This document shows positions 8,365 through 17,374 of a DNA stretch of 64,000 nucleotides, piece by piece. Within the stretch, counting starts at the first letter, position 1, and each line of letters begins with the position of its first letter. Origin of the DNA: Thalassotalea sp. 1_MG-2023 (GTDB lineage: Bacteria > Pseudomonadota > Gammaproteobacteria > Enterobacterales > Alteromonadaceae); the NCBI RefSeq assembly GCF_030546745.1, contig NZ_JAUOPD010000007.1:62001-126000 (forward strand), in the 5' to 3' direction. The notes under the pieces are model-generated. The model searched no databases and had not been told where the DNA came from. It saw nothing but the letters and a program-made list of their open reading frames with translations. Both the position numbers and the translations under genes were made by a program.

Positions 8365-10029
8365 ATGTGTTCGATATTTGGTATATTAGAAATAAAATCT
8401 GGGGCAGATGCCCTTCGTCCTAAAGCAATAGAATGTTCTCGTTTACTTCGTCATCGTGGCCCTGATTGGTCAGGTGTTTATAGCAATGACAATGCTATAT
8501 TAGTTCATGAACGTCTCGCCATTGTAGATACAGAGCACGGCGCTCAACCACTATATAATGAAGACAAGTCTCACGTTCTTGCGGTAAATGGTGAAATTTA
8601 TAACCATAAAACGCTCGAAGAAAAGCTCACCGTAGATTACCACTTTAAAACAAATTCAGACTGCGAAGTTATTTTACCGCTTTATCAAGAGTTTGGTACT
8701 GAGTTCGTTGATAAATTACAAGGTATGTTCGCGTTTTGCTTATATAACGCAGATGACAATAGTTATTTGATTGCTCGCGATCATATTGGAATAATCCCCC
8801 TTTACACTGGCCGCGATGAAGACGGAAACTTTTATGTGTCTTCAGAAATGAAAGCGTTAATGCCTATTTGTAAAACTGTAGAGGAATTTCCACCTGGACA
8901 CCTACTAGACAGTAAAGATGGTAAATTAGTTAAATATTATCAACGAAACTGGATGGAATATTCAGCGGTAAAAGATAACTTCACCAGCAAAACAAAATTA
9001 AGAGAAGCACTTGAAGAATCAGTAAAAAGTCATTTAATGACAGACGTACCTTACGGTGTACTACTTTCTGGTGGGCTAGACTCTTCATTAATCTCTTCAA
9101 TCACTCAGAAATTTGCTGCTAGACGTATTGAAGAAAATGACTTATCAGAAGCTTGGTGGCCAAAAGTACATTCTTTTGCCTGCGGATTAGAAGGTTCACC
9201 TGATCTAATTGCGGCGCAAAAAGTTGCCGATAGCATCGGTACTATTCACCATAGTGTTGTCTTTACTGAACAAGAAGGCATTGACGCACTCAAAGAGGTA
9301 ATTTACCACTTAGAAACGTATGATGTAACAACCATACGTGCTTCTACCCCAATGTATTTAATGGCACGTAAAATTAAAGCCATGGGCATTAAAATGGTAC
9401 TTTCTGGTGAAGGTGCCGATGAAATCTTTGGCGGTTATTTATACTTCCATAAAGCACCAAATGCCCAAGAATTTCATGAAGAGTTATTGCGTAAACTAGA
9501 CAAACTGCATATGTTTGACTGTTTACGTGCAAACAAATCTATGTCGGCCTGGGGCGTTGAAGCGCGAGTACCGTTTTTAGACAAAAACTTTATGGATGTT
9601 GCCATGCGCATTAATCCTGAAGATAAAATGTGCGGTAACGGTAAAATTGAAAAAGGTGTTTTACGTGCCTCTTTTGAAGGTTATTTACCTGATGAAATTT
9701 TATGGCGTCAAAAAGAGCAATTCTCAGACGGCGTAGGCTACTCCTGGATAGACGGATTAAAAGAGCATGTTGAATCACAAGTAACTGATCAGCAACTTGC
9801 TAATGCGAAATTTAAATTTCCTCATAACACACCAGACACTAAAGAAGCCTATTTTTACCGGACAATCTTTGAAGAACACTTTCCACTAGCGTCAGCTGCA
9901 GAATGTGTACCTGGTGGTAAATCGGTTGCATGTAGTACACCACAAGCACTCGCATGGGACGAAGCCTTTAGCAAAATGGCTGACCCATCAGGCCGTGCGG
10001 TACAAAACATTCACAATGATAGCTACTAG
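8365..10029 (+). CDS. asnB: Asparagine synthase B (glutamine-hydrolysing)
   Basis: Makes asparagine from aspartate, ATP and glutamine in the cytoplasm. The ATG at 8365 gives 554 residues, the same length as E. coli AsnB, and places the essential glutaminase nucleophile Cys directly after Met (MCSIFGI). The N-terminal class II glutaminase domain shows RLLRHRGPDWSG, and the synthetase domain shows the LLSGGLDSSL ATP-pyrophosphatase loop. GAGGT at 8351-8355 is the ribosome site. A strong terminator follows. A longer reading frame from 8116 would bury the catalytic Cys and is rejected. Confidence 0.96.
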   Translation: MCSIFGILEIKSGADALRPKAIECSRLLRHRGPDWSGVYSNDNAILVHERLAIVDTEHGAQPLYNEDKSHVLAVNGEIYNHKTLEEKLTVDYHFKTNSDCEVILPLYQEFGTEFVDKLQGMFAFCLYNADDNSYLIARDHIGIIPLYTGRDEDGNFYVSSEMKALMPICKTVEEFPPGHLLDSKDGKLVKYYQRNWMEYSAVKDNFTSKTKLREALEESVKSHLMTDVPYGVLLSGGLDSSLISSITQKFAARRIEENDLSEAWWPKVHSFACGLEGSPDLIAAQKVADSIGTIHHSVVFTEQEGIDALKEVIYHLETYDVTTIRASTPMYLMARKIKAMGIKMVLSGEGADEIFGGYLYFHKAPNAQEFHEELLRKLDKLHMFDCLRANKSMSAWGVEARVPFLDKNFMDVAMRINPEDKMCGNGKIEKGVLRASFEGYLPDEILWRQKEQFSDGVGYSWIDGLKEHVESQVTDQQLANAKFKFPHNTPDTKEAYFYRTIFEEHFPLASAAECVPGGKSVACSTPQALAWDEAFSKMADPSGRAVQNIHNDSY

Positions 10030-10046
10030 TTGTTGCTAAACTGCAT

Positions 10047-10080
10047 AAAAAACCGACAAATATGTCGGTTTTTTATTTTT
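10047..10080 (+). terminator. Intrinsic terminator of asnB
   Basis: AAAAAACCGACA and TGTCGGTTTTTT pair around an AATA loop and run into T-rich sequence, 18 bases after the asnB stop. Confidence 0.88.
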
Positions 10081-10171
10081 AATGAATTTATTTAGCTAAA
10101 ACTATTAAAACTTCCCACAAATTGATTTAAAGTTGACGGTTAATATTGTTAATCATAAAGAAGGCGTTATT

Positions 10172-10939
10172 TTGTCAAATCGCGTAGAACCAGAAATTCC
10201 AAACATTACGTTAGATGATGATCATATTAAGCCATCATCAACCAAAACGACGAATACAAATAGCAATACAACTGCAAAATCGGTAACTCCTCCTAGTAAT
10301 AAAACTTCAGGTGTATCAGTATTTTTTACCGTAGCGATATACATCGCGCTTGCAGGCACAGGTTACTATTTCTTTGAGCAAAATAAACAATTGAAAAGCT
10401 CAATTGATGATGCCGATCATCGCATTCAACAACTTGAAGATCAGTTATCAGCAACAGGCGAAGAAATGGGTGAATCAACCGTCGCCTTGAAAGCAAAATT
10501 ACAAGCTATTTCAGAAAAAACTGAAAAACTCTGGGCTGAAATGGATAAGCTTTGGGCTTCAGCATGGCGAAGAAATCAAAGTGAAATAAAAGAACTACGC
10601 GCACAAAATAAAAAACAAGACAGTGCAAACAGCAACGTAACAAATACCGTAAATACCTTAGCAGCTTCTGTTGGAAATATTACCGAAAAACAAACGGCGA
10701 CAGAGTTCACTGTTGATGCACTATCTGAACAAGTACAGCAAGCCAATATGTTAAAGCAAGAAATCAACCAGCTAAGCGATGATATGGCTGCTATTCAACA
10801 AAACATTCAAGGGAGAAACAGCCAACAAATTGAAGTTGCAAGCAATGTAAACTCTCTTGATATGCAAATTAAGATGCTGATAGAGCGAATTGAATCGTTA
10901 GAAAACAAAAAAGCAGTGACCATTCCACCCGGTAACTGA
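10172..10939 (+). CDS. Single-pass membrane protein with long coiled coil, unknown function
   Basis: Unrecognised protein of about 255 residues. It has an Asn/Thr/Ser-rich N-terminal tail (about 1-55), one membrane helix (VFFTVAIYIALAGTGYYFF), then a long heptad-rich, charged region to the C-terminus with no Cys, which should form coiled coil. The topology suggests a short cytoplasmic tail and a large periplasmic rod, as in envelope-spanning or scaffolding proteins, but that is inference. I favour the TTG at 10172 because AAGAAGG lies just before it; a TTG at 10133 is the longer alternative. It lies between asnB and the convergent pyrD. Confidence 0.6.
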   Translation: MSNRVEPEIPNITLDDDHIKPSSTKTTNTNSNTTAKSVTPPSNKTSGVSVFFTVAIYIALAGTGYYFFEQNKQLKSSIDDADHRIQQLEDQLSATGEEMGESTVALKAKLQAISEKTEKLWAEMDKLWASAWRRNQSEIKELRAQNKKQDSANSNVTNTVNTLAASVGNITEKQTATEFTVDALSEQVQQANMLKQEINQLSDDMAAIQQNIQGRNSQQIEVASNVNSLDMQIKMLIERIESLENKKAVTIPPGN

Positions 10940-10975
10940 ACTAGAGCAACCAACGACTACACGACAACTGTTCAT

Positions 10976-11003
10976 GCGACGTTTATTCATTGATAAACGT
11001 CGC
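10976..11003. terminator. Hairpin between two convergent genes
   Basis: GCGACGTTTAT and ATAAACGTCGC form a perfect 11-bp stem with a six-base loop, 37 bases after the coiled-coil gene. No T run follows on either strand, so it may stabilise a 3' end or act with Rho rather than being a classic intrinsic terminator. Confidence 0.4.
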
Positions 11004-11105
11004 GCACATACTACATATAATAAACCATTATTTCTTGTTTACTGTGATGTTAACCAAGAGTTAATGTAAGTCCCCTACTAACGTTTAACATTAGTTAAAT
11101 TTAAT

Positions 11106-11121
11106 TGTACCTGACCCCTTT
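11106..11121. repeat. Dispersed 16-bp repeat, copy 2
   Basis: TGTACCTGACCCCTTT, identical to 4656-4671, lying nine bases beyond the pyrD stop in the same orientation to its gene as copy 1. It could be a relic of a small repeat family or a mobile-element end. Confidence 0.7.
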
Positions 11122-11130
11122 TTATTAAGT

Positions 11131-12141
11131 TCACAATGCGCGAACAATATCTTTAACAAGCTCTGGCCCTTGATAAATAAAGCCTGTATACACTTGTACT
11201 AGCTTTGCACCGGCTTCAATTTTATCTTTAGCATCTTGACCACTGCTGATACCACCAACGCCAATGATTGGTAATTTATTATCTAGCGCTTTTGCTAATA
11301 TACGAATCACTTCTGTGCTTTTGTCTTTAACCGGCGCGCCACTTAAGCCCCCTGCTTCGTTGCCATGTGCTAAATGTGACACTTTGTCACGGGCAAGGGT
11401 CGTATTTGTTGCAATGACACCGTCAATTTCATTGGCGATTAAGCACTCAGCAATTGAATGTATTTCTTCTTCAGTTAAGTCAGGAGCAATTTTAACGGCA
11501 ATAGGTACATATTTATCAAATTGGCGAGCCAATGATAACTGTTCCGCCTTTAACGCTGATAACAATGCATTTAACGCATCACCGTATTGAAGTTCACGCA
11601 AACCAGGTGTGTTCGGTGAAGAGATATTGACCGTAATATACGTCGCATAGTTATACACTTTGTGCATACAGTGAATGTAGTCATCTTTGGCATTTTCTTC
11701 GGGTGTGTCTTTATTTTTACCGATATTAATACCTAATACACCACGAAATTTAGCTTTTCTCACTTGATCAACTAAGTAATCAACACCTTTGTTATTGAAG
11801 CCCATTCGGTTAATAATGGCATTTGCTTCTTCAAGTCTGAAAATTCTTGGTTTCTCATTACCCGGTTGTGGTCTAGGTGTTACCGTGCCAACTTCAACGA
11901 AGCCAAAGCCCATATCATCGAACGCACGGATACATTCGCCATTTTTATCTAAACCTGCAGCTAAACCACAAGGGTTAGGAAAGTGAATCCCCATCACTTG
12001 TACCGGCTTTTCTGATACTGTTTGTTTATAGGGAAAGTTTAATAGTGATGCACCTGTGTTTTTCAGTGCTTTAATCGTAAAGTCATGTGTTGTTTCTGGG
12101 TCCATTTGAAATAATACTTTACGGATCGCTGAATAAAACAT
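11131..12141 (-). CDS. pyrD: Dihydroorotate dehydrogenase (quinone)
   Basis: Class 2 membrane-associated flavoenzyme that oxidises dihydroorotate to orotate with quinone as acceptor, the fourth step of pyrimidine synthesis. It has 336 residues, as in E. coli. [11 protein letters not shown] at 172-182 holds the class 2 catalytic Ser (Ser175), and [11 protein letters not shown] near the C-terminus is the FMN phosphate loop. The N-terminal segment [16 protein letters not shown] is the membrane-binding extension of class 2. A terminator separates it from the upstream glutamate dehydrogenase gene. Confidence 0.96.
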   Translation of the reverse strand: MFYSAIRKVLFQMDPETTHDFTIKALKNTGASLLNFPYKQTVSEKPVQVMGIHFPNPCGLAAGLDKNGECIRAFDDMGFGFVEVGTVTPRPQPGNEKPRIFRLEEANAIINRMGFNNKGVDYLVDQVRKAKFRGVLGINIGKNKDTPEENAKDDYIHCMHKVYNYATYITVNISSPNTPGLRELQYGDALNALLSALKAEQLSLARQFDKYVPIAVKIAPDLTEEEIHSIAECLIANEIDGVIATNTTLARDKVSHLAHGNEAGGLSGAPVKDKSTEVIRILAKALDNKLPIIGVGGISSGQDAKDKIEAGAKLVQVYTGFIYQGPELVKDIVRAL

Positions 12142-12229
12142 AGTACCTCTGTATGTGTTTACAAAAAATCACCAACAAAAGTAGCTAATCACTTTGCGGT
12201 GTAAAAATGAATATAGGTAATTTTAATAC

Positions 12230-12257
12230 AAAAATCCCCGCAAGTGCGGGGATTTTT
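12230..12257 (-). terminator. Intrinsic terminator of the glutamate dehydrogenase gene
   Basis: AAAATCCCCGCA and TGCGGGGATTTT pair perfectly around a two-base centre, ten bases past the gdh stop on the minus strand. Flanking A and T runs make it usable in both directions. Confidence 0.85.
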
Positions 12258-12266
12258 TATCTTTTT

Positions 12267-15200
12267 TTATTTCGTTGGGTCACAATTCAAACTAAGTAAC
12301 ATTAACTCTCGTAGCGCGACTGAGAATTTCGCAAACTCGTGAGTTTGTCCGATTCTAAAGTCATCAAGTATATGTTGCCAACGAGATAATGGCTGCTCAT
12401 ATGCATCGAACCAAGAGTCTAGCAACGTTTCAACATCTTCACATTGTTCATCCGTGCGTAAAATAACACCTGTTAATGCGCGTTGCTGCCAGTCTAGTTC
12501 TTCTCTAAATGAAGCTCGAGCTAGTGCTTGCCAATGATTTGAAACCGGCTGTTTATTGATTTGATCTAAGAACCAATGTAAATCTAAGCGCGCACCTAAT
12601 TTGAAGTATAAGTGAGAAATTAAGCTAATTGGTCTACCATCTTGTTCAATTAAATCAGCTAAATCCATGGCAGAGAATAAAGTGCTTAATTGCGATATTC
12701 TTCTAGCAACATTTTTAGGTGCTCCAGCATTGACCAAGTCATTTTCAACACGTTTTAACATCTCAACTTCATCTTCAATTAAGAAGTCATTTAAGTTTTC
12801 TGACATGACATCAAACGTAGAGCGGAAAAACTCAATCGTTTGAGCAATATCCATAGACTTATTACGGTGACGTAAAAACCATCTGGTTGCACGACGTACA
12901 GTTCTTCTTAACTGAAAAAGCATTTCAGTTTGTACCATGGTAGAGATCTTATTATCTAAATTACCAATTTGTTCCCAATAAGAAGAAAGCTCAAACACTT
13001 CACTTGCCATCGTGTAACAATTTGCAATTTCAGCAACAGATGCACCCGTTTCATCACTCATACGGTGTACAAAGTTAAAGCCCATGTCGTTACCGATATT
13101 ATTCGCTAAATTAGTCGCAATTATTTCAGCACGTAATGGATGCTCTTGCATTTGTTCACGATATTTATCTTGTAAATCATCAGGAAATGCTTCAATTAAT
13201 AAGCGATCATGATATGGGTTTTCAGTGATCTCCGGGCAAACAAGATCTTCTTTTAACACCATTTTACTATAGGCAAGTAAAACGGATAGTTCAGGCCTTG
13301 TTAGTCCTTTACCTTGTGCTAAACGATCAGCAATTTCTTCGTCATTTGGGATAAACTCTAATGCGCGGTTTAATTTGCCTGTACGTTCCAGTGCATTAAT
13401 AAAACGAGATTGTTCTTTAAGTTGTGTAGAACCTCTCATTTCAGTAATCGAGATTGAATGTGTTTGACGGTAACAATCTTTAATAACGAGATCAGATACA
13501 TCATCGGTCATATCAAAAAGCAATTGATTACGTTGCTTTAAGGTTAAATCACCGTTTTGCACTAATCCGTTTAATAAGATTTTAATGTTAACTTCGTTAT
13601 CCGAGCAATCAACACCACCAACATTATCGACAGAGTCAGTGTTAATACGCCCGCCATTGGCAGCATATTCAATACGACCAAGTTGTGTTAGACCAAGGTT
13701 ACCACCTTCACCGACCACTTTAGCGCGAAGTTCATTACCATCGACACGTAAGCCATCATTGGCGCGATCACCTACTTCAATGTGAGATTCTTTACTTCCT
13801 TTAACATAGGTACCAATGCCGCCATTCCATAATAAATCTACCTTCATTTTTAAAATGGTTTGGATCAACTCAATAGGCGACATACTTTGCTTTTGAGTAC
13901 CCAGCATTTTTTTAATTTGTGGTGTTAGTTTTATTGATTTTGAAGAGCGATTGAAAATACCGCCCCCCTCAGAAATAAGCTTTTTGTTATAGTCTTCCCA
14001 AGTACAGCCGGGTAAATTAAATAACCTTTCCCGCTCTTTATAAGAACTTGCCGCATCAGGAGATGGATCTATAAAGATATGCATATGGTTAAAGGCTGCT
14101 TGTAATCGAATATGCTTAGAAAGCAACATACCATTACCAAAAACATCACCAGCCATATCTCCTACACCGATAACGGTGAAATCTGTCGTTTGACAGTCAA
14201 TATCCATTTCACGGAAATGACGTTTAACAGATTCCCACGCGCCTCTCGCAGTAATGCCCATGCCCTTATGATCGTAACCAACACTGCCGCCTGAAGCGAA
14301 GGCATCTCCCATCCAGAAGTTATATTCTTCTGAAATACCGTTAGCAATGTCAGAAAATGTTGCTGTGCCTTTATCAGCGGCAACAACTAAATACGGGTCA
14401 TCTTCGTCATGACGTACGACATTTGACGGAGGAATAACTTCCCCTTGAATAATATTATCGGTAATGTCTAATAAGCCGCGAATAAAGGTGCGGTAACATT
14501 CTTTGCCCGCTTCAAATATTTCGTTTCGATCACCTGTAGGGAGTTGTTTACAAACAAAACCACCTTTTGCCCCCACGGGAACTATAACGGTATTTTTAAC
14601 TTGCTGTGCTTTCACTAAGCCCAACACTTCGGTGCGGAAATCTTCACGTCTGTCTGACCAACGTAAGCCACCACGCGCTACTTTACCACCTCGTAAATGA
14701 ACACCTTCTACTTGTGGAGAATATACGAATATTTCAAACGCAGGTACCGGTTGCGGTATATCTGAAATAACACTTGGTGTTATTTTAAATGAAATGTAAG
14801 GTTTTTCTTCACCATCAGCATCGGGTTGGAAATAGTTGGTTCGAATAGTCGCATTGATCATTTCAACAAAACGGCGAATGATACGGTCATCATCTAAATT
14901 AGCAACGTTATCAAGTGATGATTCAATTTCTTCTAGTAACTTAGCAATTGTTTTTGGGTTTTGTTTACCTTTAGGCTCAAAACGTAACTCAAAAAGTTTA
15001 AGTAGTAACTCGGCAATATTCGGGTAACGCGCAAAGGTGTCTTCAATGTAGTTTTGGCTAAATGTACCGCCAATTTGACGTTCATATTTTGCATAGGCAC
15101 GTAAAATAGAGACTTCACGGCCGGCTAATTGTGCACCAAGAATTAAACGGTTAAAGCCGTCATCTTCAAGTTTACCTGTCCACACTTTTGAAAATGCATC

Positions 15201-17108
15201 TTGGAACAAGGTTTGTACTTTTTCTAAACTAAAAGCACCATCACCTGTTAATAGCATTGAAAAGTCTAATATCCAGCACATTTCACCATCAGCGGCACGT
15301 ACAGCATATGGGCTTTCACCGATCACGCGTAAACCAAAGTTTTCCAACATTGGAAGCACATCAGATAAGTGCAATGGCTCACCTGTGTGAAATAGTTTTA
15401 GTTTAACAAAGTTGCTGTCTGCTTTTTCTTCCTGAGGTTGATAAAAAAGCATTTCTAGTTTGTCGTTGCCTGAAACCGCTTCTAGTTTTTCAATATCAAC
15501 AATTGCTGAGCCTGGCAATACTTCATCTTTATATGCCTGCGGAAAACTGACATATTTGCGGCTTAATGCTTTACCTTTTTCTTCACCTTTGTGAGAATTT
15601 AACGCATCAGCTAGTTTATCATCCCAGCTACGCGCTGCTTGATTCAAATTATTTTCAAGTTCTTTCACGTTGATATCTGCTTTTGTTGAATTGACTCGCA
15701 CAGTGTAATGTGTTCTTGCCTGAGGTGACTCAGAGAAAAACGTCGTAAACTCTACTTCTTCATCACTATCAAATGCTTTTTGAAGAAGTTTTTGAGTTTG
15801 CACACGCAATGCTGTGTTGTAACGTTCTCTGCGTACGTAAACCATACAAGAGTAGAAACGATCAAAGGCATCTCTGCGAATAAATAAACCAGAATAATCA
15901 CGTTCTTGCATTTGAAAAATGCCTAAGACATTTTTCAATAATTCTTCTGGGCGCGATTGTAATATTTCATCACGCGGGTAGGTTTCTAAAATATTAATCA
16001 AGGTTTTATAAGCATGTGTATCTTTGGCATAACCAGAATCTTCACACACTGCTTGTACTTTAGATTTTATTAACGGTAACTCTAACGCGCTATTGGTATA
16101 GTATGCAGAGCCAAATAAACCAAGAAAACGCTCTTCACCTATTACTTTACCTTTTGCATCAAAGCGTTTGATACCGATGTAATCAAGCAACGCTGGACGA
16201 TGTACTCGTGAGCGAGAATTTGTTTTAGTTAAAATAAGTAAATTATCACCTAACGCGATTTCACGAGCAGATTCACTTAACTTTGAAAGTAAGCGTTCTT
16301 TAGTGCCTTTTGAGTTTTTCATTAGGCCGAGACTAGTTTCATCATCGGCAGATAACGCCATGTCTCCTTTCAATGATTTAACATCATAAGAACGATAACC
16401 TAACAGGGTAAAGTTGTTATTTAAAATCCACTTTAGAAACGCCAAACTTTCAGATTTTTCTTCATCTGAACAAGGTAATTTAGCTTTTTCAGTACGCTGA
16501 ATAACCTCTTTAAGTTTAGTTGTCATGGGTTGCCAATCAGCAACGGTTATTACGATATCGTCGACAACTGAGCGTAATTCTTCTGCGATACTATCAAGAT
16601 CTTGTTGTTCACTTTGTCTATCGATTTCGATAAAGAAAACGGTTTCTGTTGAAGTGGCTTTAAAACGCTTATTCGAAGAAGAGCTTAGCTTAGAAATATT
16701 CCCGCTTTTATCCCTCACTAACTTGATTGGATTGTTAATCATTAAGTGTGGCGATAACCCTAAACGGGTAAGAGCAATACGAACAGAGTCAACCAAAAAA
16801 GGCATGTCACTGACAATGATTTCAATAATGGTATGGCTTGATTTCCAACCATTTTTCGACACTTGAGGATTAAACACCTTGATAACAGGTTTTTTATCCT
16901 GATGTCCATTCAGAGAGTTCCAAAGACTTAATGTTGCGCCGTACATATCGCTATCGTTTCGATGCGCTAAATCTTTATGAGAAATATTGTTATATAACAG
17001 TTCAGCAAACTGCTCAACTAAAGGAGCGGTGTCTGCAGGAACTTTTTGCTGTATTAACTGTGCTACGTTCGAAAGTATCACTGAGGGTAAACCATCTACT
17101 AACGCCAT
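12267..17108 (-). CDS. gdhB: NAD-specific glutamate dehydrogenase, 180-kDa class
   Basis: Large catabolic enzyme that deaminates glutamate to 2-oxoglutarate with NAD+. Its 1613 residues fit the roughly 1600-residue class known from Streptomyces, Pseudomonas and Shewanella. The N-terminal half is the long regulatory region. The catalytic core follows in the second half, with RGGLRWSDRREDFRTE, then VPVGAKGGFV with the catalytic Lys region, and GVGDMAGDVFGNGML for cofactor binding. The ATG is preceded by AAAAGGAAAA. It is monocistronic, bounded by a terminator. Nitrogen or catabolite control is likely but no operator is obvious. Confidence 0.95.
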   Translation of the reverse strand: MALVDGLPSVILSNVAQLIQQKVPADTAPLVEQFAELLYNNISHKDLAHRNDSDMYGATLSLWNSLNGHQDKKPVIKVFNPQVSKNGWKSSHTIIEIIVSDMPFLVDSVRIALTRLGLSPHLMINNPIKLVRDKSGNISKLSSSSNKRFKATSTETVFFIEIDRQSEQQDLDSIAEELRSVVDDIVITVADWQPMTTKLKEVIQRTEKAKLPCSDEEKSESLAFLKWILNNNFTLLGYRSYDVKSLKGDMALSADDETSLGLMKNSKGTKERLLSKLSESAREIALGDNLLILTKTNSRSRVHRPALLDYIGIKRFDAKGKVIGEERFLGLFGSAYYTNSALELPLIKSKVQAVCEDSGYAKDTHAYKTLINILETYPRDEILQSRPEELLKNVLGIFQMQERDYSGLFIRRDAFDRFYSCMVYVRRERYNTALRVQTQKLLQKAFDSDEEVEFTTFFSESPQARTHYTVRVNSTKADINVKELENNLNQAARSWDDKLADALNSHKGEEKGKALSRKYVSFPQAYKDEVLPGSAIVDIEKLEAVSGNDKLEMLFYQPQEEKADSNFVKLKLFHTGEPLHLSDVLPMLENFGLRVIGESPYAVRAADGEMCWILDFSMLLTGDGAFSLEKVQTLFQDAFSKVWTGKLEDDGFNRLILGAQLAGREVSILRAYAKYERQIGGTFSQNYIEDTFARYPNIAELLLKLFELRFEPKGKQNPKTIAKLLEEIESSLDNVANLDDDRIIRRFVEMINATIRTNYFQPDADGEEKPYISFKITPSVISDIPQPVPAFEIFVYSPQVEGVHLRGGKVARGGLRWSDRREDFRTEVLGLVKAQQVKNTVIVPVGAKGGFVCKQLPTGDRNEIFEAGKECYRTFIRGLLDITDNIIQGEVIPPSNVVRHDEDDPYLVVAADKGTATFSDIANGISEEYNFWMGDAFASGGSVGYDHKGMGITARGAWESVKRHFREMDIDCQTTDFTVIGVGDMAGDVFGNGMLLSKHIRLQAAFNHMHIFIDPSPDAASSYKERERLFNLPGCTWEDYNKKLISEGGGIFNRSSKSIKLTPQIKKMLGTQKQSMSPIELIQTILKMKVDLLWNGGIGTYVKGSKESHIEVGDRANDGLRVDGNELRAKVVGEGGNLGLTQLGRIEYAANGGRINTDSVDNVGGVDCSDNEVNIKILLNGLVQNGDLTLKQRNQLLFDMTDDVSDLVIKDCYRQTHSISITEMRGSTQLKEQSRFINALERTGKLNRALEFIPNDEEIADRLAQGKGLTRPELSVLLAYSKMVLKEDLVCPEITENPYHDRLLIEAFPDDLQDKYREQMQEHPLRAEIIATNLANNIGNDMGFNFVHRMSDETGASVAEIANCYTMASEVFELSSYWEQIGNLDNKISTMVQTEMLFQLRRTVRRATRWFLRHRNKSMDIAQTIEFFRSTFDVMSENLNDFLIEDEVEMLKRVENDLVNAGAPKNVARRISQLSTLFSAMDLADLIEQDGRPISLISHLYFKLGARLDLHWFLDQINKQPVSNHWQALARASFREELDWQQRALTGVILRTDEQCEDVETLLDSWFDAYEQPLSRWQHILDDFRIGQTHEFAKFSVALRELMLLSLNCDPTK

Positions 17109-17306
17109 GCCGTTTTCCTTTTGGATAAAACGTGTGAAATAATTTGTATAATTTTATATTTATGTCTATGAGCATAGACTATTTGATGAATTTTATTAAT
17201 AAATTTAAGCGATTGCGAGAGATATTTTTTAATATTTACTCAGAGATCATAGGTAAGCGTAAAGCTTTATATGCAGCGATAGTTGTTTATTCACTTGTTA
17301 TAAATA

Positions 17307-17330
17307 GAAAATGGCCTTTCGGCCATTTTC
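17307..17330 (-). terminator. Probable terminator of the MMPL gene
   Basis: GAAAATGGCC and GGCCATTTTC form a perfect 10-bp stem around TTTC, about 45 bases past the transporter stop. The T run is short, so strength is uncertain. The 266-base gap containing it has no other supported gene. Confidence 0.6.
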
Positions 17331-17374
17331 TCGTTTATTTATGCAGTTTAATTTATATAAAAAATTTAGTTTTT

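Noticed and set aside
13585-13785. Short plus-strand ORFs antisense to the glutamate dehydrogenase gene
   Set aside because: Several such ORFs occur across the gene; they are shadows of a long coding frame, without ribosome sites or recognisable domains.
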